A stretch of DNA of 64,000 bases from Symsagittifera roscoffensis (Eukaryota > Xenacoelomorpha > Acoela > Convolutidae): contig NC_087064.1 of the NCBI RefSeq assembly GCF_963678635.1, positions 1,301,926-1,365,925 on the forward strand, given 5' to 3'. Positions 36,841 through 47,935 of this stretch are shown one piece after another; positions within the stretch are counted from its first letter, which is position 1; every line of letters starts with the position of its first letter. Below the pieces are notes generated by a model that ran no database searches, was not told the DNA's origin, and worked only from the letters and a program-made list of their open reading frames with translations. The translations under genes and the position numbers were made by a program.

Positions 36841-37863
36841 AAAAAATCTTTTGATGTTTGATCTTAGGGCAGCAATATCATTCAGATAGGATATAGACTT
36901 CTGTCAAAAACTCAGAAGTTGGCATTAACTGCAAGCTTAAATATTCCGCAGTTTTTACAAAAATCGGAACACTAAAAGTAAACCATATGATTAGTTTTAG
37001 ATAAAACTGTGCTAGTGTTGTTTCGCTGTTGAAAAATTCATGGGTTAGAAAATTAGAAAAAAAGAAAAGTCGGACCATAACGCTAATGATCACTTAAGTT
37101 CGCTTGTGTAAATATGCCATTAGCGACCATATTTTGGTATTTTTTGCGCTACCCGATGAAAGCGGAACATACACAAGCTCAAAATTTTCGAAAAATTTGG
37201 TGGCATAAAAATAAACAAGACTGCTCGTATCAGGGCGAAGCCCTGAATGTTCCGACTGCCTTTTAAGGTTTATGGAGCAGTAATAACATTAAAAAAATAA
37301 ATGAAAAAAAAAATTCTAAAATTTGAATTTTTTTATGAAAACCTTCCCCCCACACGCCATATAAAAAACCAAAGAATAGATTTCGCGCCTTGAAACAAAT
37401 CAATTATGGCAAATAAGCTTCTTTCAACAACCAATTTGGAACGATTTCTATGACGGATTAACTCTTCGCTTACGCGTTATAGTGCGAAATATATCGCGCG
37501 TTAATTGTCCCAAATTGGCCAAAATGGCGATCTTTAAACCCCCGTAACTTTACGAAAAATGATCACAGGTAAAATATTTTTTCAAATTTGAGCTCAGGAC
37601 AACAATACCTTTCGAATGATATAAAAAATTTCCGTCAAAAATGGCTAGTTGAAAAGTCGAAATTTGTCTGAAGAAAAAAAAAACCCACCCCGAGCACAAA
37701 TATTCCGTTACTTTCGTATCGAAAGTCGGAACAATGATATTTCAGAAAATAAAATATGTACGAGAAGCAAAGCGATTCATGCATTCCACTAAACTGTCTC
37801 ACTTGTCTGAGGGCTGTAAGGAAAGATTCATTGATGATAAGAAACAAAAACGTGTTTAGCGTG
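36841..37863 (+). repeat. Duplicated segment, copy A (contains a 521 bp insertion)
   Basis: Blocks in order: GATAGGATATAGACTTC, AAACCATATGATTAGTTTTAG, TTGTTTCGCTGTTGAAAAATTC, GGGTTAGAAAATTAG, CCATTAGCGACCATATTTTG, GCTACCCGATGAAA, TTGGTGGCATAAAAAT, [insertion 37214-37734], TTTCAGAAAATAAAATATG, GATGATAAGAAACAAA. The same order is found at 37864-39024 without that insertion. Confidence 0.8.
37214..37734 (+). mobile_element. Interspersed ~520 bp element, copy 1
   Basis: Runs from AACAAGACTGCTCGTATCAG to GTCGGAACAA. Internal TGTTCCGACT (37249) and AGTCGGAACA (37724) are inverted repeats of each other. Other copies: 54487-55007 (minus) and 61454-61987 (plus). The empty site in copy B (TTGGTGGCAATAAAAAAAAG then TTTCAGAAAATAAAA at 38886) sets the ends. 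It is non-coding, so it is a non-autonomous element or SINE-like repeat of unknown class. Confidence 0.82.
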
Positions 37864-39024
37864 TAACTTTAAGTTAAAAGATCACAGTAAAAAACTTTTA
37901 TATTTTAGCTCAGGGCAAAAATATCTTTCAGATAGGATATAGACTTCCGTCAAAAACGCTGAGTTATATTACGCAATTTTTTCAAACGTTGGAACACTAA
38001 AATTAAACCATATGGTTAATTTTAGATAAAACTGTGCTGATTAACTGTTGAAGTGTTGTTTCGCGGTTGAAAAATTGTGTTTAGTGAGCAGGTGAGCTGC
38101 ATTTTTAAAATGTAACTAGTTAAATGAAGACTTATGTAGTGTGCGACCACACTAGCCACGAGAATTGTTGAATGGTCCAATCAGGGCGTCGCAATCAGTT
38201 GATTGATTTCAGCTTGAGTAGGAAGATCAATTTCGGCATAGAATGAACTATCGAATTCATCAAATTAAATTTATTTCTTCTGAACTGATCGTAACAGCTC
38301 AAATCACGTTTAAAACTCTTTAAAAAAATAAAAGTTTTTTTAAGTAAAACTTAGCTACTTATGGAGTCGAGAGATGGAGTCTTACGCCCTGCTCTCTCGG
38401 CCACGTTCGCTTAACAATCGGCAAACAACAGTCACAAATAAAGTAGCTAAATAAGCTTATGAATTGCCAACGTGATGCATCTTTGCATGTAAAAAGTTGG
38501 AAAACTTAAAGCCACATTTTGTATAAATTACGCATTTGAAAAACAATGCAAGAAAAAGTGAGTTAGAAAATTTCTAAAAGCCAGTTTTTTATAGAGGCCA
38601 TACTGTTTGAAACAAATAGATTTTCATGGTTCATCTGATGAATTAAAAATGCATCAAATGTGTTAACTTAATACTTTTCGAGCTTCAAAGCACATGCGAT
38701 CAAAAAGCCTTAACGGTGCTCCAAAAATGGCACCAATATTTGCGACTTGGGTTAGAAAAAAGAATAGTCGTACTATAACTCTAATGCTCACTAACGTTCG
38801 CTAGTGGAAATGTGTCATTAGCGACCATATTTTGTGCTACCCAATGAAAACAAAACATATCCAAGCTCAAATATTTCAGAAAACTTGGTGGCAATAAAAA
38901 AAAGATGTTTCAGAAAATAAAAGATATACGAGGAAGCAAAGCGATTCATTCTTTCCACTAATCTGTCTCACATGTGAAAAGACTGTAAGGACACATTGAT
39001 GGATGATAGGAAACAAAATTTCCA
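37864..39024 (+). repeat. Duplicated segment, copy B (contains a ~675 bp insertion)
   Basis: Matches copy A: GATAGGATATAGACTTC (37936), AAACCATATGGTTAATTTTAG, TTGTTTCGCGGTTGAAAAATTG, [insertion], GGGTTAGAAAAAAG (38750), TCATTAGCGACCATATTTTG, GCTACCCAATGAAA, TTGGTGGCAATAAAA, TTTCAGAAAATAAAAG. It lacks the 521 bp insertion of copy A. Confidence 0.8.
38074..38748. mobile_element. Insertion of ~675 bp in copy B of the duplicated segment
   Basis: In copy A the bases GTTGAAAAATTC and GGGTTAG are almost adjacent (37029-37045); here they are 675 bases apart. On the minus strand near 38402 the text GTGGCCGAGAGAGCAGGGCG resembles the A box of a Ser/Leu-type tRNA, but no matching B box is visible, so a tRNA-derived origin is only a guess. 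No other copy was found in the window. Confidence 0.6.
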
Positions 39025-40650
39025 GTTTGCATACAAATCATTTGATAAAATATATGACCGTTCAATAGAAAGTTGATGAAAAAAATGGTAATTGCAAATT
39101 GAAAAAAAACTAGCAAAAATAATTTTGAAAAAAATTCTATGGTTATTAGCTCAAAACGACGACGAGTCTTAATGAAATTATTTCAATAATTTTTTTCCAA
39201 ATATTCAAATGAATGTAGTGTGGCACATTATATGACATGCAAATATCACTGTTTATCTCTAAAAAAAAAAATTAAACAAGAGCAGCTAAATCCAAAATTT
39301 TCTGCACTAGTCTATGCTGCTGTTTGTTGCGTTTCATACACTGTATTTTTATAGAATCGAGAAAAAAAATGAGACGTTTAATTTAAAATTCGCTGCTTTT
39401 TTTGGTTTAACGATGCCTGGGGCCAAAAATTTCCTGTCAAAAAATTGTTAGCAGTGACCCAGCTTAGCTGGTATTTGAAAAAAATGCCCCAAATTCTACT
39501 TAACTACAAAAAGTTTCAATAAAATTGAACTCAGCATGGTGTTACGGCGTTCATATTTGCTTTGCCTCCCAGTATTTTCGATCTCCTCCGATGGAAGCGA
39601 TACTGTTTGAGGACGAGCTCTCACTTAACCACTAGCTCCAAGTCATGGCCATTTTCTGACTGAGTTTTCTAGTCGGCCTTGAGTTGCGTAACTAAAGAAT
39701 ACTGCGTAACTCGATTGTGACGAAAGAATAGAATCAAACTATACTGAGACAAGCATGATAGCTTTTCAAAGATCCTCTGATAAGAGGATCTTTTCAAAGA
39801 TCCTTTCTAATATCAAGATTATTTTATTTTTAAGAATACGCCTATTAATGCACAACTAAATTGGACTTCTTTACTCTGTTTCCTAAAAACAATTCGTGAC
39901 AAGCAGTCACGGATTTATGGTGGGGAGGCAAGGGGAATTTATCCACTGATCACCCAAACCGTAACGCTCTGTAACTTTGCTTTTCATCCTTTTTTGATAA
40001 ACTCATGGCGAAATAGGAAGAATAGGGTTCAGATAATCAAGTTCGTCGACCCAAAAAAGATCAAAAATTTTTCGAAATAGGCCGCGGTTTGATAATTCAT
40101 GGGTTTCTGTTTTATTACTGTTTCAAATTATTACACTATCACTACGTTTCTGACGCTATCAAACTAGTGTCATCTAACATTTCAGGTCTTCCGATACAAA
40201 AAAATGGATATCTGAGTTTCCCGTACTCAACTTGTTAGACCCAATAACACTAAAATTTAAGTTCTGTTTTAAGAAACTGGAGAGCATTTTGTAGGCCGCT
40301 GTTCAAGTTTAAGGACGGTCTCTGGTTTTGGAAGGTGTCTTTCAAAGCTGAACGATATGGCACTTACCACTAATTCAAGGTGGGGCCTTTCATGAGCACT
40401 CGAAAATCATTCTGATCATCCTAGAAGGTACTTGAACTCTCAAGTATAATGAGTACTGAGAGACCCCATATCTGACCGGGGGCCGTCCCTAATAAGCAGT
40501 GGCAATTTTTTTTTTAATTAAATTTAATTGATTTTTTTTTTCGTTCAAGTTATTTCTGTAATGTTTTGCTTTGATTTTTTTTACCTCATTTGATGTTTAT
40601 ACGGATGTTTTGGGGCATAAACCTAGGTTTTTGGCTGTTGATTCTCCTAG
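39025..40650. other. Interval downstream of the TBX20-type gene; no gene seen
   Basis: No protein recognised. It contains a perfect hairpin (39768-39793) and a moderately GC-rich patch at 40300-40490 that could be an isolated repeat. Plus-strand AATGCCTACTGTAA occurs at 40717 and 40743 with AATAAATAAA around it, like the tail of a LINE, but no element body was recognised upstream. Confidence 0.4.
39768..39793. other. Perfect 11-base inverted repeat with GATA loop
   Basis: AAAGATCCTCT, loop GATA, AGAGGATCTTT. A third partial copy of the arm (CAAAGATCCTTTC) follows at 39795. Function unknown; such a stem can be a terminator-like hairpin or a mobile-element end. Confidence 0.6.
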
Positions 40651-40660
40651 GTAGGCTTTG

Positions 40661-40676
40661 TTTATTGGACTTTATT
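40661..40676 (-). promoter_or_regulatory. Candidate polyadenylation signals of the TBX20-type gene
   Basis: Two AATAAA hexamers on the minus strand, at 40666-40661 and 40676-40671, lie about 290-300 bases past the stop codon at 40963. No closer AATAAA was seen on this strand. They are plausible but unproven. Confidence 0.45.
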
Positions 40677-40962
40677 GATTTTCTTTTATGAATTTGATAA
40701 CGTGATTGAATTTTGTAATGCCTACTGTAATAAATAAATATAAATGCCTACTGTAAATAAATTTTCTAAATTACTGTGATATCAAACACTTATTACTAAT
40801 TTTTTTTTGAGGAGACTTCTGCGCTAGTTGGTTATAGCTAAAGGTATGAGCTCAATTGATCTTTTTTGCAATCAAAATATGTCAAGAAAATATTTTTTAA
40901 TTTTGCATTCTAAATAATTGCAGCAGAATATATTCTACAAACTAATCTATTCTCTATTTCCA

Positions 40963-43900
40963 TTAGCATTTAGTTTGTGACAGCAAATTGAGCAGTTTCA
41001 GTGATGACTCATGAGCGCCCTGGTTGTTATTGTTTCCAGCCGGGGTCAAATTAATTAAACAGTTTTTGGACGTCTGATTGTACAAATGATGGATGTAGTT
41101 TTTCTGGGAGTTTGCTGCTTGAGCTACTAGCAATTCGAGTCCATTTGCTGGTTTCTGATTAGACGGAGAGACGGCTAGAGGTGAGTTCGCATTGGCTAAG
41201 ATTTGAGACATTTGATTGGTGGGTGAAGCAGCAGATGAAATTGGTGGACTCAATTTTGAGTTGCCACACTTCCCAGCCGGACTTGGCAGAGAAAAACCTG
41301 AAATCAAAAATCTTGTCTTTCAAGAATATTTCAATAATATTTTCAAATTTGTTCTCAAAAAATCTTCAGAATTGTTTCAGTTTTAATAGTGAAAGTAAAG
41401 GGGGAAGGGGGAGCTGGTGTTCTAACTCACCAGGAATGATGCTCTGAAGAGTCGGTATGTCCAGCATTGCGTAAGATTTATTCTGCTCGAACAACGACTG
41501 GACAGCATCTCTGGAGACAAAAAGAAACACTTTTGAGTAACTACAGTCAAATAAACAAAAATAAGCCTCGATAGTTTGATATATTTGGTATCGCGTGTCG
41601 AAGGTATTTTTTATCAAATTGCATCGTCAAAGTCCTACGGAGTTTTTTGTATCGATTTTGCAACGTTTCTTTTCATGCAGCCCCTGTGGTGCCCAAAAAA
41701 AACTTTTTTCAGTCACAATTTAACCATATGAAAGCTTTTTTACCCTGTTGCAAAAATGGAACTAAGTTGTGATCTACACCTCTGTTCACATCCGATGTTA
41801 AATAATAGTCCGATATGATCTAAAGCTATGTGTTAAATTGATTTTTCTGGCTAGATAGTAAGAAACATTCATTTTACCTTTCGTAGTCAGACAATCTGGA
41901 CGAGTCTCGGAACCCTTTAGCGAATGGATTGCAGTCAATCTTCAGTTTGGTAATCTGAAAAAAAATCCTAGCTTTAAAACCATCCTGTCCAATTACTACA
42001 GGGGACTAGAATTTGAAATACAGAGTATAAAAATCAATCAAATACTCTAGGGACAAAACTCTGAATGATCCGACTGCTCTTCAACACACATCTAATCTAG
42101 TTCACAACTTTGTTTATAAAATATAAATTATTTGCAAAAAAAACTAATCAATAATATGTGGAAAATGAGCTCTAGTTGGTTTTTATTGGTGTGATATTGG
42201 GAAGAGTTTAACGCGTTCGATTCCGTTCACGAAAGGAAAACTTACCAGCTGGTTTTGGTATGCAGTGACAGCTGTGAAGATGGTGGGCGGGAAGTGAAAT
42301 GAGTGACAGCTGTCAGCCTCGCCCACACTGCCCAGTGGCATCTTCTGGCCCTCCTTCAACTCCAGCAGGTGGATTCGCGGCTGGTACTTGTGCATCGAGT
42401 TCAGAACAATCTAGAACATTAAAACAGTTCAGAATATTCTAAAACAATCATAGGTGGACAGAATGGAGAATTTTCTAGAACAATCTGGGCCATGGGTCTA
42501 TTGTTTTTCCAGTTGAGGTTTGCGACAAAGTACCATCCGCCCCTGATATTAATCCATTTTCTAATTTTAACATTTCGTCGACCTTTTTGTAGATCGAGCA
42601 AATTGATTTTCCGAGAGGATCTTATTGGGACGATTTAACCGTACCAACTATCTAGCTAAAAACTTAATAATGTTGAATTAGTTTCTGTAGTGAATGAACT
42701 GACATGTCCTGTGCCGTCCATGTCGTTGTTGGTGAGTTTGAGTTTCTCGAAGGAGATGATCTGAGACTCCAGTGCCTGACCCAGAGCAGGAGTATCTGCA
42801 GACACAACAGACAACAGAACAGAGATTAGTCCAACAGTCTGGCGAATCAGAGCGGCGGACCTAATGGACTGATTAATCCATTGACATTGAATACTACTTA
42901 TAAAATGTTCTTAAATAAGGTATGGTATTATTATAACCATACTGTATTTGAGAAAAATGTTTAATTGTTTACTTCAATTTTTGAATGACACAGCACTTTT
43001 GAATATATGCATTGAATCCTCTAAGGTCGGTTAGAGATGCTTCTTGAAAAAACAAACTAAACTCTTAAGGCATGGAATGCTATATCATATTTAAACCCAT
43101 TCAGTCGTGATTTGCATTCCAAAAACAAAATTTGAACAAGTTGGTTTAGCGCGCACTAGAAAAACTGGTCTGGACATTTACATTTTTGTTCTCATTTTCA
43201 GCGGGAAGTGGAAGAATTTTTTAAAATTACTTGCTCGCAATCTGCTTTTGAACAAAGTTTCCGGTTTTCAAGCCATGTATATCCAGTTTGGAGCTGAATT
43301 CAAGAAAACGACCGGAGAACTATATTAAAAAACAAATTAAAAATTTCCAAATTATTTTTTGCTTTTTCTAGTATTTTCTCACAAGTTTTCGAAAGACCTT
43401 TTTGTTTCTTGCGCAATAACCGCCTGCTCGTGTTATAATGATGGGTGTTATTTGTTTCTCACCTGGATGGGTGTATAGTCTGTAGGGTGCGGGGGGGTCC
43501 GCCTTTCCGGCCACTAGCCAGGAGGACCTGTGGTAGGCATATCTGTACCTCTTGTTGTCCACACTGACCACGTCCAGTCCTATCGCATACCTCTTCTTCC
43601 TCTCCAGCCCACTGAAGGACACTCGGATGGTGGGGAACATGCGCCTATTCCACACAAACAAAAACAACTCAATTCATTCATAAATGTGACCGAATTGGGA
43701 TTCGAACACTCGACCTTTCTGTTAGGAGACGTGCGCCTTACCCAATCGTTCTCGGCCGCTAAGAAAATTTATGCGCCTAACACACAATTGTTTCCTTATT
43801 GCTGGGAGGGGCTCTTTTTAATATTAGATGCACGGGCGGATCTAGGAATTTCTCGAGGGTGAGAGCAGATTTTCAAAAAAATTTCGAAAACTTTGTCTAC

Positions 43901-46900
43901 CTTTTTTTTAGGTCGACCAAATTGCTTTTCTGAGCTCTCCCAAATCCTGGCCAAATTTTTTGCGCCGCAGGCAAATTTGAAAAAACAGTCCACAAAAGGC
44001 GTTTTCAGGCACTTTTTGGAAACTTTTGACCAAAAATCACGTCCCCCGCCCCCCTAAATACGCTACTGAATAAGTGATTACTATGCTAGCACCTCACCCC
44101 CAAAAAAACAGATGTGCACCGAAATTAACCTCAATGGGACTCGCCGTAAAAATATTAGATCTGCCCATGGCCCAAGGCGACAGTACCAGGAACAGTTATT
44201 TTATTTAACTGCGAATTTTTCTGTTAGTTTCTGGTCAAATTTTTTGGTTTTTTAAATAAATTATTTGAAATCAAGTTAGCTGTTTGATGCAAGCACTTTC
44301 TTATTGCGAGGTTGAACACTTTCTAAAATTATAAGTATTGTATTGACTGACAACTTCAACTGATACAGAACAAGGCACCAAACAGCCCTTGGCCTTTCCT
44401 CTGTTTTGACATATTTTAACAATCACTTTCCGCGGGACAAGAGAAAAGAAGAAATTTAGGGAAAATTTGGATTCAAGTGCAGATATTTAAAAATTGACCT
44501 GCAGAAAAATGGGACATGATCTAACAGCTTGGGGCTGACAGTGTGTGAAGACGAGATTGTCTTTTTGGCCCCCAGGGAATGTTCTAGAATTTTGCTGTCA
44601 CGAAAGTTGTCAAGGGCAATTAACACTTTCAATACCGACCGTTCAACCTTTCAATTTAGTTTAATTTAATTCAATTAATTGATCGTTTTCACTTGATTTG
44701 ATTTAGCTGCCTAACAGTTTTGCGGTATTTTGAGCATCGCGATACAATGCAATAGGCCGGCGGTGGTTTTATCAATGAAATGTGTCTGCTAACAATATTG
44801 ATGCGATAGACCGCCAGAAGGCCAAAACAGACAATTATGAAGCAAAAAAATTAACTTGACACGCAGATAGAAATTGATTAGTTTCCGAATAAGTTCTCTA
44901 GTTGTTGAACTTTTGTTTTCGAAGCTCTGCCGTCTGCGAAAACCTAAGATAACGCCTACGTGGGTCTTCATTATATACTGCCGCCACTAAGAAGGTTTGG
45001 ACTAAAAATCGGGTTAGAAAGTTCCAATTCCAGAAGGTGACGTCTAATTTCCTAAATCTGGGCCTAACAGCGATGTAAAAAATTAATTTGAATATAACAT
45101 GACTATTTAAAATCATCGCTCCTCTTTGCAAAAAAGTTCCCGAGCAATTTAAAATTCTTTTTTTTTTTCGGTTAATAGAAAGTTTGGTTTTTACACAGCT
45201 ATGCATGACTCATCATTTGCTTACCTGCCCGTTTTTGTGATGATCATCTCAGTGCCCAACTCGCTGAATTTCTCCCACAACTCTTTGCTCTCCAGGACAC
45301 ATTCGGGCGACCCCGTAGCCTCCCTCTTCACCCCTTCCCCCTGCACCTTCTGTGACGTCATCGGCGAGTCATCATTGAGGTCAAAGCTCATTTGAGAAGA
45401 CTTTTTCAGCTTGAGTGCAACTTCGTTCAGACTGTTTGGGCGATTTTGACTCACTTTCTGCTGTAAAACATTTTCCTTTTCCACGCTGGGTGCCGCCATT
45501 GCTTTTACGGCCTTAACGGCACTGTTGTTTGGAACTTTCCGTTTCAGAGCAGGTGAAAAGTCAATTACACTCGGATTTTGAGTCGGCTTCTGCGTCGTTT
45601 GGTTAGTCTCGAATCGTTGAGCAGCAGCGGCAGCATATGGCAGAAAATTTTGGAGTTTCAGCAGAAGATTCTGTTCTTCGCTGATGAGGCGGTGGTCGAA
45701 GCAGGGAATCTTGGCGGGAACTAGTGACAGACTTGGCTGGAAGATGGGCTCAAAGAAGGGTTGCCTGCTCATCCCTCCTTCCTCAAACACTTCTATAAAG
45801 AAGACAGACAAAGTTCACATGAACAGAAACTGGCATCCAAAATTACGGGAAGGTGAGCGCTATGTAGCTTTATCATACCTACCACTTCGAAGCAGGGGTG
45901 GATCAAGGATTTTCTAGAGAGAGGGGGGGGGGGAAGGGAGGGCGGATTTTCAAAAAACTTTCGTAAGTTTGTCGACGTTTTTTAGGTCGACCAAATTGAT
46001 TTTGCGAGCTCTCCCAAATCTTGGCAGAATTTTCTGCGCCGCAGGCAAGTTTTTGAAAAAAAAAACAGTCCAAAAAAAGCTATTTTAGGCACACTTTTTG
46101 GAAAATTTTGACCAAAAATTGCGTTTTTTTTTGGCGCGCGCCCCCTCAAAGTTTCTCTATATTGGCGCCAAAGGCGCCCTTAGAAAAATTTTGGGGTCCG
46201 TCAGCCAAAAATGGATATCTCAAAAAAATCTTAGGGGGGACCTTTGGGTCGGCAGGGGGTCTGCTTCCAAGTGTGGAAAGGAACTATCGATTAGGATCCG
46301 TTTTTACTTACAATTTTTCCGGCTAATTTTGACTTTGGAGTATAATTTTATTTTTGTCTAATTTTCCGGCTAAAAAAAAAAATTATCTCAGAGTAAAAAA
46401 AAAACTGGTCTGCATATCGTTAATTTTCAGCCTATACTCGACTGAATTTGCTGAGAAGCTGACCTCCCAACTAAGAATCTACTAAAAATTTAATGCCATT
46501 TGTTAACGTTTCTTAAACTATTGTTAACGATCTTTCTCGCTTTTTTCGCCGCATTCAAATGTTTTTTCTAGAAAAAAACTACTGAAAATTCACACAACAA
46601 AATCGGAAAAGTAGATTTTAAATTTTATCTCCAATTTAAATACAATTCATTTTTCAATCATTTTTTGGAACATTTTGATCTCTTGCACAGCAACCTGTCT
46701 CCAGCCTTTTTGCATAGAAAAAGAGTGAAGTTAACAGAAAAGTTTTTATGCTTCGAGGCCCTGCAAAACAGTCGCACGGTCTAAAAACGTCTTCTTCTCG
46801 ATCTACTCAAGGTAAAGTAGAAGTACTTGCATATATTTCCATCATTTGGCCCAGGTCATGACTAGAAGCATTTTTAAAAAGATTTCTGGTCCTATGACAT

Positions 46901-47935
46901 AAGTATTGTTTCGCAAAAGCATCAGGTGCGCCAAAGCAGAAACCTCAAAAAAGGTAGTGAGTTAGATGTCATTTTCACAATTCAGTCGTGATTTGAAAAG
47001 TTCATCTTAGTGTCGACAAAATGTGGTGTTGCTGGAAAACTTCCCTGCTTACACTATGCAGAGGAGAAGTTTTCTTCTTATCGCTAGGAATCTCCAAAAT
47101 CTATTTTATACTAGTTATTATTAACCCATAAGATAAAGTAAAACTTTTAACTCGCACACTGACTGCCTATCACTCGGCAAAAAAAATCAATAGATAAATT
47201 TGAAAAAAAAAATAGATTTCAGTCGCTTAAATCTAAATGGATCTTGATGGGAAATAATGTGTTACTTGCACATCATCTAGTTGTTCTTTTTATTATCATG
47301 GAATATTTATGAAAAAAAAAACAGGGGATGTTAGGTTCAGAGACATTTTGATTTTGGTCTCCATGCGACAGTATTATAGACTTCCATTTTGTATAAACAA
47401 TTTCAAAAGCTTCGATCATAAAACTAGTATTAAATGCAGATCTCGCAAAAAAATTAAAATTTAACGAGGCTTCTTCTATAGTTTGATTCGATTTAAGACC
47501 AAAGCGTGCAAGGTTTCAGTGAAAATTTGATATGCAACTCTTCACGATCGGCCAGCCATTTGAGAAATTTTTGGTAAAATTGTTTGTACCCCAAGTTCAA
47601 TAGGTGATACATTGCAATTACGATTGCTGCGATACTAAGATATTATTTTTCGGAACAGTTGCTGGGCTAATTTTGCGGCCTCAATTGAAAAAGTACGCAC
47701 CTGTTCTTTGCCGAGAGAGCAAATTTGAAATGGAAAACAGTTTCGCGTTGGGCGACAACAGCTGCGAGTCCACTCTGCGTTCCACCGATGTTTCCACTTT
47801 TGTCATTACAGCATCATTTTCTCCTTCGTCGCAGAAAAACACCGAGTCGTCCAAGTTCTCTTTCGGCGACACTTCCTCATCCACATCATCCACAATTTTA
47901 GAATAGGAAATTTCCATTATTTTTATTATTTCCAC
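40963..47935 (-). CDS. tbx20: T-box transcription factor, TBX20-type; eight exons
   Basis: Exons (minus strand): 47935-47701, 45792-45225, 43644-43463, 42795-42704, 42410-42246, 41954-41878, 41510-41431, 41297-40963. Every intron is GT-AG, all phases agree, and the joined frame is 578 codons ending TAA. Residues 67-73 read FSISNLL, an eh1-like Groucho-recruiting motif as in TBX20 N-termini. The T-box runs from about 243 to 440: ELWEKFSELGTEM, GRRMFPTIRVSFSG, DNKRYRYAYHRSSWLVAGKA, LNSMHKYQPRIH, FTAVTAYQNQL, and NPFAKGFRDSSRL. The YRYAYHRSSW block and the RLSDYER end fit TBX20 rather than TBX2/3, which has YKFHNSRW there. TBX20 acts in the nucleus in heart and motor-neuron development in other animals; that role is inferred here. 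The protein is longer than vertebrate TBX20 (about 450 residues), with a Ser/Asn/Gln-rich tail. The ATG at 47935 is the first in frame; a second lies seven codons on. Transcript ends are not determined. Confidence 0.92.
43686..43766 (-). repeat. tRNA-derived SINE-like piece in intron 2
   Basis: On the minus strand: GCGGCCGAGAACGATTGGG, AAGGCGCACG, then GTGTTCGAATCCCAATT. GTTCGAATCCC is a strong pol III B box, and GGCCGAGNNNGATTGGGTAAGGCG resembles a Ser/Leu tRNA A box with extra bases. The acceptor and anticodon stems do not pair well, so this is a SINE head or tRNA pseudogene, not a tRNA gene. Confidence 0.55.
43831..44170. mobile_element. hAT-like MITE, copy in intron 2
   Basis: Left end CACGGGCGGATCTAGGAATTT, right end AGATCTGCCCATGG: imperfect inverted termini. 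Internal blocks GGTCGACCAAATTG, GAGCTCTCCCAAATC, TGCGCCGCAGGCAAATTT and TTTTTGGAAACTTTTGACC are shared with 45893 and 54007. The GGGGCGGATCTAGG type of end is typical of hAT-related MITEs. No clear 8-base target duplication remains. Confidence 0.65.
44171..45200. other. Intron 2 core; unique sequence, no repeat recognised
   Basis: The 44530-44840 stretch is less AT-rich than its surroundings and has no match elsewhere in the window. It contains CAATTAATTGATCG, two ATTGAT-type sites and TTATCAAT (GATA-like) sites. Because it is single-copy within a repeat-rich intron of a developmental gene, it is a reasonable enhancer candidate; nothing proves it. Confidence 0.3.
45893..46265. mobile_element. 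hAT-like MITE, copy in intron 1
   Basis: Begins CAGGGGTGGATCAAGG. It shares GGTCGACCAAATTG, GAGCTCTCCCAAATC, GCGCCGCAGGCAAG, TATTGGCGCCAAAGGCGCC and GGGGTCCGTCAGCC with the other copies, and ends near TTTGGGTCGGCAGGGGGTCTG. A G-rich stretch follows the left end (45923-45945). No transposase. Confidence 0.65.

Noticed and set aside
43530..43862. Plus-strand 110-codon frame overlapping TBX20 exon 3
   Set aside because: It is a shadow of exon 3 and the adjacent SINE; the minus-strand reading has the conserved T-box sequence and splice sites.
40963..47935. Assignment of the T-box gene to TBX2/3 or TBX4/5
   Set aside because: The DNA-binding domain has TIRVSFSG and YRYAYHRSSW rather than FKVRVSG and YKFHNSRW, which are the TBX2/3 forms; it fits TBX20.
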